DNA of 64,000 nucleotides from positions 2,523,098-2,587,097 of the forward strand of contig OX621164.1 in the NCBI GenBank assembly GCA_951640195.1, in the 5' to 3' direction. The position numbers and the translations under genes are program-made. This stretch comes from Porpolomopsis calyptriformis. Taxonomy: Eukaryota > Basidiomycota > Agaricomycetes > Agaricales > Hygrophoraceae. The notes under the pieces were generated by a model. The model saw nothing but the letters and a program-made list of their open reading frames with translations. It searched no databases and was not told the origin of the DNA. Shown here piece by piece: positions 51,954-64,000 of the stretch; the stretch's first letter is position 1, and the number at the start of each line of letters is the position of its first letter.

Positions 51954-54900
51954 CTAGTCTCGTATGCGGCCTGACGAAACTGTATACAATCGAGCAGCAA
52001 TATTCATACTTTGCAATTCCTATCGAGGGGTTTAGCTCAACAAATCTGATACTCGTTATGTACATACCTGGAACAGGAGTTTGGCCGCGTAAGGTATGAA
52101 AAGCTGAGAACATGCCGTTTTGTTTTTGCAAGCGCGACACTAACCACCAATCGACACGTAAAGACATGATTTACAAAATAGTTCCAGATGACTCACCTCA
52201 AAGCTTTGTTTTTTCTAGACGGTTGGAACCTATGTCAGGAAGGGTTCTCTACACGTATCAGAGATCTGCTTACCAGATTAGCGATGGCCGTCAAACCGCA
52301 TCTTAAAAACAACATTAGTAAACCCGCCGTGACACCAAAAGGTAAGACTAACATATCACAAACGTGTAGTCGGTAAGCATCACTCGCTTCAAATAATCGC
52401 TCTTTGAGGAATCCAGCGATACCATGGGAAATCATACAATCACGTTCCATCTCTCCGAAACGTAAACCACCATCGCGACTTCTGCCTTCCACCGGTTGTC
52501 GCGTCAAGATTTGGACAGGGCCTCTGGCGCGCGAGTGGATTTTGTCGTCCACCATGTGCTTAAGTCGTTGATAGTATGTTGGGCCCAGATAGATTTGAGC
52601 TTGAAGTTTGCGACCGGTATGGCCGTGGTACATGACCTCTAGGCCACGCGACTGATAACCTTTTTGGCGCAGGAAGGCCGATACTGACTCGACCGTCAGG
52701 TCCGTAAATGGCGTTGCGTCTCCCTCGTTACCAATGAGAGTGGCGACTTTGGACAAAAGACACTCGACTAAATGCCCGATAGTCATACGAGAAGGAATGG
52801 CGTGAGGGTTGATAATGATATCGGGAACGATCCCCTCTGCTGTGAAGGGCATGTCCTCTTGGCGGTATGTAATACCAATAGTACCTTTCTGACCATGCCT
52901 GGATGCGAATTTGTCGCCAATTTGGGGGATACGTGTGGACCGAACCCGAACCTTGACGAATTTCTGACCTTCAGAGTTGGTCGTGATTAATACCTGGTCC
53001 ACGATGCCACTTTCGGTGCTCTTCATCGGAGTCGACACGTCTCTTCGTGTATGCGTCCGCGTCCTTTGGCCGAGTTCCTCGCTATCTGGCGGGATTGGGG
53101 CGGTCTTACCAATGATGATATCCTCACCGGCAACCCCCGTTCCAGGAGCAATCAAACCATCGTCTTCCAATTTGTCGTAAGTACCATGCTTCATCCGCAG
53201 CGTGTTTTCGCGTGTAGGTTTCTCGAATTCCTCCAACTGCTGTATTCCACTCTTTTTTTCCAGGTCCATGTAGCTCCGGTAGTATATGCTCCGGAACAGG
53301 CCGCGATCGATTGAGCTCTGATTCATGATCACAGAATCCTCTTGATTGTAGCCACTATAGCACAAGATAGCAACAATGGCGTTTTGACCAGCTGGGAGTT
53401 CTCTGAATTTGAGGTATTCCATCGAGCGCGTGGTCGCAAGAGGCTTTTGAGGGTAGTATAGAATGTTGGCCATTGTATCCATGCGGATTAGGAAGTTCGT
53501 CAAGTATATCCCCATGGCCTGTTTGCCCATGGCAGATTGATATGTGTTTCGAGGAGACTAATTCTGAAGTTAGAGTTTCCCAGAATGAGATCCCTGGCAT
53601 CACTATACCTGGTTGTGGTCCGGGAACGGGATGATGCTTGCACAAATGCCTAAAATCATACTCGGATGGATTTCGCAGTGAGTCCAGGTATGTGCATTGA
53701 TACCTGCCTTTAGGCGTTGTGCAGGGTCGAAGTCGCCATCATTGGCCAGAGGGTCCCCGCCGCTTTGCTGGAGTCGCGAGTTTTCCAGGTCTTCAGGGGT
53801 CATGGAAATCATGACAGTCTCTTCTTCCTCAGCGTCCAACAGCTCTACAATTCCACCCTTCACCAAGGATTGCCATTTGAACTCCGGGGGTGAGCCAGTC
53901 CCTGATGGATTCTCTTCCGCATAACCTCTATTCAGCCATCTGATATGTTTCTTCTGCAACACCAGCTGCTGATGATTCTTTACAATGAAGAGAGGCCGAC
54001 AAACTCGCCCGGCGTCGGTATACAAACGGAGCTCTCTCTCGCGGATATCTCGGACGACCGACACTTCAGGGCTGATGTCGTCTTTTCTTCGTAGCGTTAT
54101 GATGGTCTCGACCAAGTGTGCAGCGTCACGATGAACTCCCATCCATACTCCATTCACGAAGACCTTGGTACAGGGTGTCGACGAATGCGCATTCTCTTCC
54201 AACGACTCCAAACCCCACTCCTCCAAGAACTCTATGACCGGCGCAGAGTATGAACCCACAGATATACAGGCCATGAGGGCCAGGTTCTTGACCAAGCCAC
54301 AAGCTTGGCCTTCTGGAGTCTCCGCAGGACACACCATGCCCCAGTGGGTATTATGCAGCTGGCGGGGTTTTGCGATTTTACCTTCTCGCCCTAGTGGAGT
54401 ATTACACCGACGCAAATGAGATAACGTGGAAGCATAAGTGTATCGATTGAGGACCTGGGATACACCAGCCTTTGACGCCATCGATTTCTTTTGGTCGCCC
54501 CAATTGCCAGTGGCGAGTGAGTACTTGAGGCCATTAGTGATCGTTTGGTGCTTGACAGCCAATGCAAGATTAAACTCTTTACGTGTCTCAACACACTGCA
54601 ACAGAATTAAGAAACATTGAATGACTGAGGAGAGATCATAGAAAAAGGACCTTTTGTAGATACCGATACACATCCTTCGTTAGCTTGCGGAAAAGCATAC
54701 GGAATAAGTTGGCCAAAAGAGGACCTGCTAGGTCGAGGCGTTTTTTACCGAAGTGATCGCGATCGTCAAGTTCCCGCCTCTCCAACGCAGCGAGGAGCAA
54801 TCGGTGGATCATATACCCAAAGAAATATGCCTTCTTGGACTCGGAGCCCTCAGCCATAGAAACATGTGGTAGCATCTCTTTTTGCAAGATTTCCTGCGCA

Positions 54901-56053
54901 TAACGAATGCGGCGCTCGCGGGAGAGACCAGTCATCGCCCCACGATTCCCGATGAAATCCAGTGCGATTTCCCGATCTTGAATAACGAAACCGTCATCGA
55001 TGCAAGGTTTTAATATTTCGAGCATCTGAACGTCCTGCATGTCGTAGCAGATATGCTCTAAAATATCTCGGTCTGAGATAACACCAAGTGCACGGAAGAG
55101 AACCCATATAGGGATGTCAACTTTGACGTATGGGATCGTGGCTTTCATCACGTTTCCAAGCTACATACATGGAATGGGGTTAAAGAGGTGCCGAAGAACA
55201 TTCATTTTATAAAAAACTACTTACAGACCGCTCCTGACTTCGGTGGAACATCTTTACCTGGAATTGACTGATTGTCTTGCCGCCCTTTTCAACGGCGCTA
55301 CGAATTTCAGCGAGGAAGCTGATTGGAGAGGGTTGGGCTTTCGCAAAGACATAAACATGATTTGTCGCCATTCGTTCTTGCGCGATGAGGACTTTTTCGG
55401 ACCCGTTTATGATGAAATAGCCTCCGGAATCATAAGGACACTCGTTCAAGTCGAATAAATCCTGGTCTTTCAACTCGTTCAGGATGCAGAAAGTAGACCG
55501 TAGCATGATGGGGACCTGTAAAATATGAGTGAAAAAAGTTCTTGCTTGTGGATATATCACAACACACCTTCCCGATCCACACTTTGGTAGAAGCCTCCCC
55601 AGAGTCATCGTGCTCTGGTTCCCATATAATCTCGCCAGGCGCCCCATCGGGATCCTCGTGGCCAATCAGCACTCTTTTCTTCATCTCAATATACAATGGT
55701 GACGAATACGTCAAATTTCTTAACCGAGCCTCTTGAGGGAACACCGGCACCACCGACCCATCCGCCTCGGTGACGGTTGGCCTCGAAAGGTAGATTTGAC
55801 CAAATTTAATTTCGTAACGACGGGTCATATCTGTGTCGTGTCCGGTATGTTGGTCCGCTTGGTCAAGAATGAGTTCCGAGTTCTCGTCAACAAGTTCTTG
55901 CATGGTATTCTGTATGAACTCGTCAAACGAGTCGAGTTGCTGTCGGACAAGACCCTTTTGTTCAAAGAAACTGGAAATTACGGTCCAGCAGTCTTCTTGA
56001 GTTATCTCTTCAAAGTCCTCGTCCATCCCCAGAGCAATGGTAGGGTCATCCAT
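51954..56053 (-). CDS. RPB2: RNA polymerase II second-largest subunit
   Basis: Starts [20 protein letters not shown] at 56053, followed by [35 protein letters not shown], and the protrusion and lobe regions. Middle exons give [40 protein letters not shown] and [20 protein letters not shown]. The large 3' exon carries [35 protein letters not shown] and [14 protein letters not shown]. The C-terminal clamp zinc site is spread over small exons: [27 protein letters not shown], then [11 protein letters not shown] and [10 protein letters not shown], stop at 51954. This is a catalytic core subunit, one of the standard fungal phylogenetic markers. The 3' end extends about 280 bases beyond the last long open frame. 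Confidence 0.97.
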
Positions 56054-56599
56054 CACGAAAAGGTGATGGCATGCACGCCAGTTTGCGCCAGATCTTGTAG
56101 TAAGGTTTTGCGCGTGAGATTACTAGATATGGCACCAAGACCTTTATTTGTCACGGTTGATTTGTTATCAAGTGGCGGCTTTGTAACAGACTCATAGCAG
56201 AGATGACCACAGCCTGCTTTTACATCATGTTGCATTGTGCACCATGTAGGTTATATCATAATGGATACATATCTTCAGTTGTCTGCATATCCCTGCATGA
56301 TGTTGCACAATGGTTATGAGGGACCAAACTGGACAAGAACCACAAGTTGTTGATTGTTGGTCACTCATACATTCACCACCTGAATGATAATCGCTAATCT
56401 ACCTTTCTGGATTACTGTATGGTCTCCCATGGCAAGGGATGCTTGCAAAAGGTTATTGATAATACGGGGCAGCCCTGGGAAGTTTGAATATCAACCTAAG
56501 AGGCAATATAGAACGAATGGCTGCCTGTTGGAATCATCCATAAAATTCGCCATTACTAATTCAAAGTCTGTAACTTACATTGGCATTTTTGAAAAGAGG
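56054..56599. other. Intergenic region upstream of RPB2
   Basis: About 545 bases between the RPB2 ATG and the stop codon of the UCS gene, both on the minus strand. It should hold the RPB2 promoter and the UCS 3' UTR. A minus-strand open frame up to 56235 is probably 5' leader. Nothing else recognised. Confidence 0.4.
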
Positions 56600-58666
56600 T
56601 TATCGTGGCTTGGCCCATTCTGTAAGCCACATCAAAGCTTCCTTCGTTGGGGTATAGATGGCCTCGTTGGCAGTCTCCACTTGTGCGATCTTTGCCAGTG
56701 CAGCTACTAATCCAGCACTCTCCGCCTCCACCGAGATGTCACCACGTAGATCTTCACTTTGTATACTGTGAAGGAAATTGCGAGCGCAGATTATCCCTCG
56801 ATGTACGAGGCCGGGGTGGCTCTCGGTAGTAACGCTTTCGTCTTGTGTTGGAGGGGCTGAAGACGGATCAATGAGCTGTGTAAGGATTGGGAGTACTCTC
56901 TGTCGCTCGCGTTGAATATCTAATAGAGCGTGGCAGGTGGTAGGAGTTGTTGTCAGCGTGGCCAGGGCTCCAGACGCAGCGAGCCTTGTGGGCAGATCGT
57001 CCACGTCACAGAGGGCGAGAATCACCAGCAACTTTGAACTACTTCTTCGTTCCGCTCCGCAATACCTTTCGAAGACTTCGTCAGATCCCGAAATCAGGTT
57101 GCAGATGAGTTCCATTGCTGCTCTGCGGACAAGTGTATGCTCTTCCAGGAGGAAAAACTCGACTTTATTCAATACATTATCGGTTGTAGCAATCCTTGAG
57201 GCGACGTCAGAACTTTCGGATGAAAGGTTCGTCAACGCCATCATGGCTTCGAACCGTTGCAGGAGGGTAGCAGAAGGGTGAAGAAGCATGAGAGTAAAGG
57301 GGCGGATCGCATCAAACATTGCGCCCTGATTCGGACCAAAGACTTGAAGCGGAGAAGATGTTATGGCAAGCTTAGCTAGACCTTGGATGGCGGCAAGTTC
57401 TTCCGGATCCAAAGAATGAGGTTTGGCGGGCTGGGACGGCGCAGGTGAAGAAGACAAAAATTGTCCGATGATCAGCCTAAGAGCCTTGGCACCGCCCCCT
57501 TGTAAGACCTTTCCTCGGTTTTCTTGATCTTCTATGATGCTAAGCAATGCCCTGGCGGCGCTCAGACGGACACCACGACTGTCCGAGATGGATACAGCCG
57601 ACGTCAAAACATCGATGACTCCACACTCCACCAACCGCCGTGACCTTTGTCTGCAATGGCCATCATCCTCTAATTTGAGAAGCCCTGGATCTTCCTCCCC
57701 CGAGGCAGACCGTTGGGCATCTCGCGCCATCCGTTTCAACTTTTCAAATTGAAGTTGTTCTTCGGTTAGGCGAGGTCGGTACATACAAATATTCATAAAG
57801 ATGAAAACAATCCCATACAGAAGAGTCGAGTTGTGTCCCATGGTGGAATGAGGAGATCCACGAGTCCGGCGAGGAGCAATGGAAACCATACGGGATAAAA
57901 AGACTGTATCCCGCGATAAATCCTCCTTGACCGACGGATCGATGCTGAGATAGGCCAGACCCTCGACGGCGTAAGGTAAAGATACGTGATCGCTTCCACC
58001 AACGATGATTCCTTTCAGTAACTTTGCAAACTCGGCATCCTTCCCTAGATGTTCCGATCTAGCGAGAGAGAGGTCTTCGGCTGCTCGTCCTCTGAATAGT
58101 TTGATGAGAGTAACCGTGGAAGAGGCTCGTAATGATACATTATTCGTCTGCCGTGCGTTAGCTTCTAGCCATTGCAATGATTGGGCCGCGATCACCGCAC
58201 GACAAGACTTATGCCCGCTTGCTTGGCTTAAGAGATGACCAACCTCAAGAGCGAGATGAGGGGAAGACGGAAAGAGTTCGACACTATCCGCCACAGAGTC
58301 AGCAACTCCATCCCGAGTGAATATAGATGAGGCGGATTCCTGGTCAACCGGAAACAAAGCTGCTAGGAATGAAACCCCAGCCAAAACCGCGCTTTCTTCT
58401 ACATCGTTTAATCGAGACACAACCGAAGGGGCAAGAACGTCCACAAGGGCTCCCGTCGCCGAGTCTGACTTCTCGTTATCTGGTGATGCGGAGGTTCTGA
58501 CACCTTGGCAAAGAGCAGTTAGTACTATATATGCTTTGGAGCGATACTCAGCGGCCTGGGTCGGGAGAAAGGCCAAGAGCAAGGACGACAGCTCATCGGG
58601 AATCAATGGGGGATATGGTTTAAGTTGCGATTTTTTGAGTAACAAATCTAAGGCGTCGTCTGACAT
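56600..58666 (-). CDS. UCS-domain myosin chaperone (UNC-45/She4/Cro1 type)
   Basis: A single frame of 688 residues from the ATG at 58666 (MSDDALDLLLKKSQLKPYPP). The frame stays open 5' to 58921, but that stretch is antisense to TRM6 exon 1, so I reject the longer start. The protein is built of armadillo-like helices: AAEYRSKAYIVLTALCQGV, SSTVTLIKLFRGRA, LPYAVEGLAYLSIDPSVKED, and a UCS region with RPRLTEEQLQFEKLKRMARD, LVECGVIDVLTSAVS, AARALLSIIEDQENRGKVLQ, RFEAMMALTNLSSESSDVAS, and HTLVRRAAMELICNLI. As in fungi, there is no N-terminal TPR domain. UCS proteins fold and maintain myosin motors for cytokinesis and polarised growth. Confidence 0.9.
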   Translation of the reverse strand: MSDDALDLLLKKSQLKPYPPLIPDELSSLLLAFLPTQAAEYRSKAYIVLTALCQGVRTSASPDNEKSDSATGALVDVLAPSVVSRLNDVEESAVLAGVSFLAALFPVDQESASSIFTRDGVADSVADSVELFPSSPHLALEVGHLLSQASGHKSCRAVIAAQSLQWLEANARQTNNVSLRASSTVTLIKLFRGRAAEDLSLARSEHLGKDAEFAKLLKGIIVGGSDHVSLPYAVEGLAYLSIDPSVKEDLSRDTVFLSRMVSIAPRRTRGSPHSTMGHNSTLLYGIVFIFMNICMYRPRLTEEQLQFEKLKRMARDAQRSASGEEDPGLLKLEDDGHCRQRSRRLVECGVIDVLTSAVSISDSRGVRLSAARALLSIIEDQENRGKVLQGGGAKALRLIIGQFLSSSPAPSQPAKPHSLDPEELAAIQGLAKLAITSSPLQVFGPNQGAMFDAIRPFTLMLLHPSATLLQRFEAMMALTNLSSESSDVASRIATTDNVLNKVEFFLLEEHTLVRRAAMELICNLISGSDEVFERYCGAERRSSSKLLVILALCDVDDLPTRLAASGALATLTTTPTTCHALLDIQRERQRVLPILTQLIDPSSAPPTQDESVTTESHPGLVHRGIICARNFLHSIQSEDLRGDISVEAESAGLVAALAKIAQVETANEAIYTPTKEALMWLTEWAKPR

Positions 58667-58717
58667 GACGGTCGGAGAATAAGCGTTGCCTAGCCTCTTC
58701 CTTGCTGCTTCTGACTC

Positions 58718-60567
58718 ATGGACGCCAGACATGACTTTGAAATCAGGGATCCTAAGATACAGCCAGGGGATACAATCCTTGTAAGGTTGCCCAACGGCGA
58801 GACACGGTGTATCAAGGTGGACCAAGCCTCGTAAGAATCCATTTGTTATTCTATTCTGGTCATTAACTTGACCATAGCAAAGGACAGCGAGCTTAGGAAG
58901 GTTTGGATCCTTCAATGCCAATGAATTAATCCACGAGCCCTATGGGCTGACGTACGAGATCGTGAAGAAGAAACTGAACATATTACCCGCAAGCACTATA
59001 CAAGGCGTAGGTAGGGAATATTTGCTCTGTCTGATGTTACAAACTCGAGAGATTACACAGAGGACACTGATGCCACGAACGAACTCATAAATGATGGTCA
59101 ATTCGTGCAACCGCTAACATTGAACGAGATCGAGGCGCTTAAACTATCCGGCGTGCATGCCTCGGTACGATCGCAATGTTCCTTCGTATGCCAAATGAAG
59201 CTCATCAAGAAACAGGACATAATCAAGAAACAAATTGAGCAACACGCTAATTATTCTCTGAAAACTGAATATAGCAAGGAGAAATACAAGAAACGAAAAG
59301 AAGCGAAGTAAGTCTTGCAGCGCGTTGATTTTGGAGACATACCAAGCTTCTCTTCCAGATATTCGAAATATTTCACGACCGTGGAGCCTACCTTGTTTAA
59401 TGTTTGCGAATACTGGTTCAAAAAGGATCACAATAGAATTCGCGATATCCGTTGCGATACTCTTTCACAGATGCTCAATTTGGCCAATGTTAGACCAGGG
59501 GGACGATACCTTGCAGTTGATGATGCGTCTGGGTTAGTCGTGTCAGCCATTTTAGAAAGACTGGGAGGTAACTCTATGCTCAAGTATGAAAAAACATCTT
59601 CTAACGTTTGTTGAATTCTTAGGCGATGGTCGATTGATTACCATCTGCGACGCTGATTCCCCTCCAGCATATCCCGTCATGTCGTGCATGGGATTCAAAA
59701 GCGAGGTTGTAGCTCCAGTTCTCTCCTCTTTGAATTGGGCAACAGCGGTTGAGGATTATACCCCTTGTGAGCACGAGTAAGTACATCTAAGCCCGCGTTT
59801 CTGATCCTATTATCAGTGGTCGCACCTTGCGATCTCCCATCAAAATCCGATAGCCATAAATCGCGCCTCAACAGACGTAAGGCCGCATCTGACACGCTGA
59901 GGAAGCTTCGGGAAGAACTATTCGCTGGAGAATTTGACGGGTATGCATGTTTGGGATTGACGATGTCAAACACTTATCACGGTTCCAGCCTCATTATTGC
60001 CAGCGAATATGAGCCATTTTCAGTATTGGAAATGTTAACTCCTCATGTCGCAGGGTCCGGCGCAATTGTTGTTCATAGTCCACACATACAGGTTAGAATT
60101 TTCTACATTGTTCTGACAAGTCCAGACGTCTTCTAGATTCTCGCAGACCTACAGAACAAAATGCGATTGCTTCCACAGTTCTTGGGCGTCACTTTAACCG
60201 AAGCGTGGCTGCGTCGTTACCAGGTAGGGTAATTTATTTCCTAGAGATAATGATTGCTCCAACTATGTCTTAGGTTTTACCTGGACGTACTCACCCCATG
60301 ATGAATATGGCAGGATCGGGTGGCTTTCTTTTACACACGATAAAAGTGTAGGTCCATAAATGTTTTGAAACTTGGTTGCTGAGGCCACGCAGTTATGATA
60401 ATTCTAGTGCATCCTCCATTTTAACCCATCGTGGACGGAAAGCACAAACGCCGAAGACAGACGTTCAGTTGCATAATTCTGAACATACCGCAGGTTCGAA
60501 GGAGGGAGAGGACTCGTCCGTGCCAAGTCCACACAGTACTACGGAAGTAATAGCGGAGGATAAATAG
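58718..60567 (+). CDS. TRM6: tRNA m1A58 methyltransferase non-catalytic subunit TRM6
   Basis: Exon 1 (58718-58830) reads MDARHDFEIRDPKIQPGDTI then LVRLPNGETRCIKVDQA. Exon 2 (58883-59010) gives SLGRFGSFNANELIHEPYGL. Exon 3 (from 59061) gives TNELINDGQFVQPLTLNEIE. A spliced join then yields DIIKKQIEQHANYSLKTEYS and KEKYKKRKEAKYSKYFTTVE, with PTLFNVCEYWF, the family hallmark. The Rossmann-like part follows (RPGGRYLAVDDASGLVVSAI; DGRLITICDADSPPAYPVM) without a proper SAM-binding loop, as expected for the non-catalytic partner of TRM61. The last exons read HPMMNMAGSGGFLLHTIKVY and stop at 60567. It modifies A58 of initiator and other tRNAs in the nucleus. Confidence 0.93.
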
Positions 60568-60672
60568 GGTTATTTATTGATGTTCAAGTAGGTGGGGCTC
60601 AATTATTAATAAATCCTCCATACAAGGTTATTATAATCCGCTATTACCACACATTTTTACACATAAAATAGT

Positions 60673-63600
60673 CTAGGATGTTGCGTCCGGGAAAAGTGCA
60701 GCGAAAATCTGTCAAGTCGGTTTAGAGACAGGTTGCATTGATATAATTGTACAAACCTCATCGATAATGGTGTACGCGATGTGCTGGTTAAGACGTCGAT
60801 TCTGCAAGACGGCAAATATTCTCCTTGCACCTCTGCGTGCATTGGACCGCCCGATTACATTTGCGGCCAAATCTAACCACAGACAATGTAATTAGTTATA
60901 CAATACCACAAAAACATGAAGAGCGGACCTGGAAGAAGAGAAGAAAGTTTGCGATTTGCTTCATCCCGGGTGCGTTGTTTTTCTTCCGCCGTACGGGGCG
61001 GGGCTGGAAGTTTGAGCTCCCCCCCAGCCCAGAGTCCGTCACGGAACAAGTCAATATAAGACAAAATCCGCGTTTCATCAAGCGTCGATTTTATAGTTTC
61101 GCGGATTTTTCTATGCATCCCCTCGTAAGAAGGTTACTAGTCCGCAAGAGCCAAGAAAAGCTGACCTCTCAATTGTCCCCCCTAGAACCTGTTGCAGAAT
61201 GATCACTATAGCTTGGCGTCTAAGCCAATTATTCTTCTTGTTAAGCTCAAATATGGCAAGCACGAAGTCGCAGATGGGCGCCGAGAAAGTGGAAGTGCTC
61301 GTTTCCCCCTCCAAGGGTTTTAGGTCACCAGAAAGCTGCATGAGGGCATCTTCCGAAGCGGTCCTCCCAGAGGCTCTTAATGCCTGTGCGACGAGATCTT
61401 CATCATGAACACCAGACCCTACAATTCCGGCAAACTCTGCGGCTTGACGAGTCAACCGATGGATCATAACATCTAACATAGAAGGCCCGAAAAACATATC
61501 GTCGATGCTTTCCGCAACGGAGCGGTAAACGTTGCGGACTAGGTCTGTGCCGGAAAAGGTAGGAAACCCTTTCGAAGATGATGCCGGTTGAGAAGCAATG
61601 AAAGGCGATTCACGAGAAAGAAAAGCTCGAAGCTCATCGCTTTCGCAAACAACGGGTATGGCTATCAAATTCTGCCGGTTTGTGCAGTAAACACAATGCA
61701 AAAGGTTGAAAGGGCGGACTAACCTGCATGTATTTCTCCAAGGCCACTTTTCTATTGTCGAGAAAGCTACTTGAAAGAGCAGTAACGAGGCGCTTGCCGG
61801 GAAAATCCAAATTCTTCACCAGCCCATAGCGTTCTCGTAGCTTGTTGTGCATACTCAAGAACTCGTTATATCTTCGAGCAACGACCCAGCCGGAGGCGAA
61901 GCTGCCATCTGGTGCGAGCTGCTGGACCTCGATAAGATAGCGAACAACAGACTTTCCGTCCTCCTCTCCCACGGTCGAGCTAACGATCGACAACTTGGTA
62001 CGGTCCGAAAGAAGGCGGTTTGCCGCTTCCTGCTGTTCGTACTGAAGTTTTTGAAACTTGAGCTGTCTTAACTCCCTATTCATAGCGGACTTCGACTTAG
62101 TAAGAAGTCTCAGCTCCTGCATGTCACCAGTTAACTCGGCCTTTCTGATTAGTGTATCCAGCATCACGTCTTGTGCCTGCAGATTCGCGACGTTCTCGCC
62201 AAGACGGGTGATTTCATAGGATAGGTAGAGATCTCCTGGGGCCGCGAGTTGGAATGATCCAGGCCTGCTACTCACATCTGGTTCTTCAGGTCTTTCGTCG
62301 TCGCCGTCATCCTCGTTATCTTCATCAAAGACTGCTCTGCGCCCTGTGTTTGAGTTAGAATGAGGACTGTCGAAAAGACTGTCCTGCAGGCTCTCAGCCC
62401 CGACTATGCTTGGGGGTTTTTCGACGTGCTGCTGATCGAATGCAATGATATCCGTTAAAGCGGCCTGAATTGCTTCCATCCTTTGCAATTGTGCCTTATC
62501 GATACCTCGTGTTTCATCATCTGGATCATCAAATAGAGGCGCCCTTGGAGAGTCCGAAGATTCCGTTGGAACAGGGGACATGAGTACTTCTATATTAGAA
62601 GGAACGAGCCGTGACACAGGAGCTGATGGTGAAACGTTCGATGGGGAATGATTCGAAGTTGAACTTGCAGTGCCTTGAACAATGCTTAGCAAAGTCGATG
62701 ATTCTGAGTGGCTTAGGATCTGAGGGCCTGATCCCTGGTCATATCTATGCATGGCCGCAGGTCGTGCAAAAGGAGCTGTGAGGTGGGATGCTGAGGTTGA
62801 GATTGACGAAGAGGATTCTTGCGGTGTTTTTTTGGTTCCAAGATCTCTATCCCCTATGGCGCGGAACCATAGCTCGGATCGTTCGAAATCGTCGAAGTCC
62901 TGCTCCATGTCTCGCTCGACTTGCTTCTGGGCTAACAGCACACTCCGACGAACGCGTCTTTGGGGGATGGACGAGGAGCTCAGTTCATTGCGAGCAAAGG
63001 AACGGATTATATCGACATGCTTGGGGGATATGGACGCTAGAGCGGGATGCGGGGCTGGACCTGAGAAGTAGAGACCATGAATCATCAAGATGTCCTCTTT
63101 GACGGTGGTTGAGTCTGAAGGGTCATGTATTGGATCATCTTCATCTCCAGATGATCCAGAGTCTACCGACTCCAGTGGATTCTTGAAGCTCTCTACGGTA
63201 AGCCAGAACTGGACAGGCAAGGAACGATGTCGGCGATCCATAAATTCCATGAAGTAGGAGAGAGAACTTGGGTTTCTCAACACGTCGCGAAGTGTAAGCC
63301 CAGACTTCTGCCCCGCCTCATGATATCCCGATTGTCTCTTTATCAAAATTGTAAATTTGAATACCACACGTAGTTTGGTCGTCTTACCGAGTCATCTTCG
63401 CCACCAAGAACCACAATGCGCTTTTCAACTTGGCGTTTGGCAGTGTAAAGTCGGTCCAAAAAGGCAACGACATCTTCAGTTTTTTCACCGTTGATCCAAT
63501 CCTCTTTCTCGTGACTAGCTGACAGCACCGACCATGGTTTCAATGTTCATGATTCGTGTTAGAACTGAACAAAACACACCAAGGAGTATCCTTGTTCTCC

Positions 63601-64000
63601 TGATTTCTCCAACGATGTCGCTCTTCAATCTCCGAGCATCTAATAAGGAAGAACATCGATTGATACTGCGAAGAAACGACTCAAACCCGCGGACGTCTGT
63701 GCGAATAGTGATCGCCTCTGTTGGCACAGCGGTCGACACTCGGTACTGTGCTCGGGGCGACTGTGCTTCCAAGACGTTTCGTACTTTGGTAATTAGTTTC
63801 CTGCAAAGAGTTGGCATCAAAAAACTCATCCCTGGTCCAAAGGCTTACTGTTGGTGGATCGCCGCCCCAGCCTGCACAAAGAAACGCATAAACGCGAGGC
63901 ACGAAAGCTGACCAAAAAATCGCGTCCACTTACCACTTGATCAATAGCACGATTCCAAAAATCTGGGTCTGCTAGCATTTCCATTACAGGGTACAAAACA
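60673..64000 (-). CDS. MDM1: PXA-RGS-PX-nexin-C protein (Mdm1/SNX25-like), 5' end cut off
   Basis: Runs off the right edge, so the N-terminus is missing. Visible parts: a PXA-type segment (FWSAFVPRVYAFLC; then FESFLRSINRCSSLLD), an exon with AFLDRLYTAKRQVEKRIVVL, an RGS domain (GLTLRDVLRNPSSLSYFMEF; SLPVQFWLTVESFKNPLE; ELWFRAIGDRDLG), a long Ser/Pro/acidic linker, a coiled coil (LRLLTKSKSAMNRELRQLKF), the PX domain (RYLIEVQQLAPDG; VVARRYNEFLSMHNKLRERY; LDFPGKRLVTALSSSFLDNR; ALEKYMQ) and a nexin-C domain (MFFGPSMLDVMIHRLTRQAA; KKNNWLRRQAIVIILQQVLG; IGRSNARRGARRIFAVLQNR). Stop at 60673. Such proteins tether ER to vacuole/lysosome or lipid droplets. Confidence 0.9.

Noticed and set aside
58667..58921. 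N-terminal extension of the UCS protein open frame
   Set aside because: This segment is antisense to the well-supported first exons of TRM6, and the shorter start gives the normal fungal N-terminus.

Overview
The window is nuclear DNA from a filamentous basidiomycete, most likely an Agaricomycete. Protein genes are split by many short introns of roughly 45-70 bases. The protein families (DUF6533 seven-helix proteins, Brh2-type BRCA2, isopenicillin-N-synthase-like oxygenases, fungal UCS protein) and the dense gene packing fit this. I saw no rRNA, convincing tRNA, CRISPR array or intact transposon. Exon boundaries below were read by eye from splice signals and protein continuity, and start codons were checked for ATG.

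Left part (1-24.5 kb): an edge-truncated delta-9 fatty acid desaturase; a DUF6533 membrane protein; an F-box protein; a 696-residue serine-rich protein of unknown function; a thioredoxin with a membrane tail; an RNase III-fold protein lacking catalytic residues; nucleoporin POM152; inorganic pyrophosphatase; gamma-tubulin complex component 4; a TBC-domain protein; RRP1; 5-hydroxyisourate hydrolase; UBC12; and a 2-oxoglutarate/Fe(II) oxygenase.

Middle accessory island (about 24.5-31.7 kb): this stretch looks unlike the conserved housekeeping genes around it. It holds repeated head-to-head units of two unknown genes. Gene A (minus strand) carries a PD-(D/E)XK-like signature. Gene B (plus strand) encodes a protein of about 180 residues. 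I count three intact B genes, one B copy with an internal deletion, one B fragment, one long A gene and one rearranged, frameshifted A copy. A 2.6 kb block containing A, B and a conserved flank is duplicated with an offset of about 3.6 kb. This is the best candidate for an undescribed system.

Right part (31.7-64 kb): NAF1, mitochondrial EF-Ts, two tandem alkaline ceramidases, alpha-MPP, a BRCA2/Brh2 homologue, a coiled-coil (taxilin-like) protein with an embedded SUMO-like domain, UDP-GlcNAc pyrophosphorylase, an exo-1,3-beta-glucanase, a membrane protein with an acidic repeat insert, RPB2, a UCS myosin chaperone, TRM6, and an edge-truncated PXA-RGS-PX-nexin protein of the Mdm1/SNX type. Many neighbours are divergent pairs with only 41-73 bases between start codons. 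The genes do not form a metabolic cluster; most are independent housekeeping functions.
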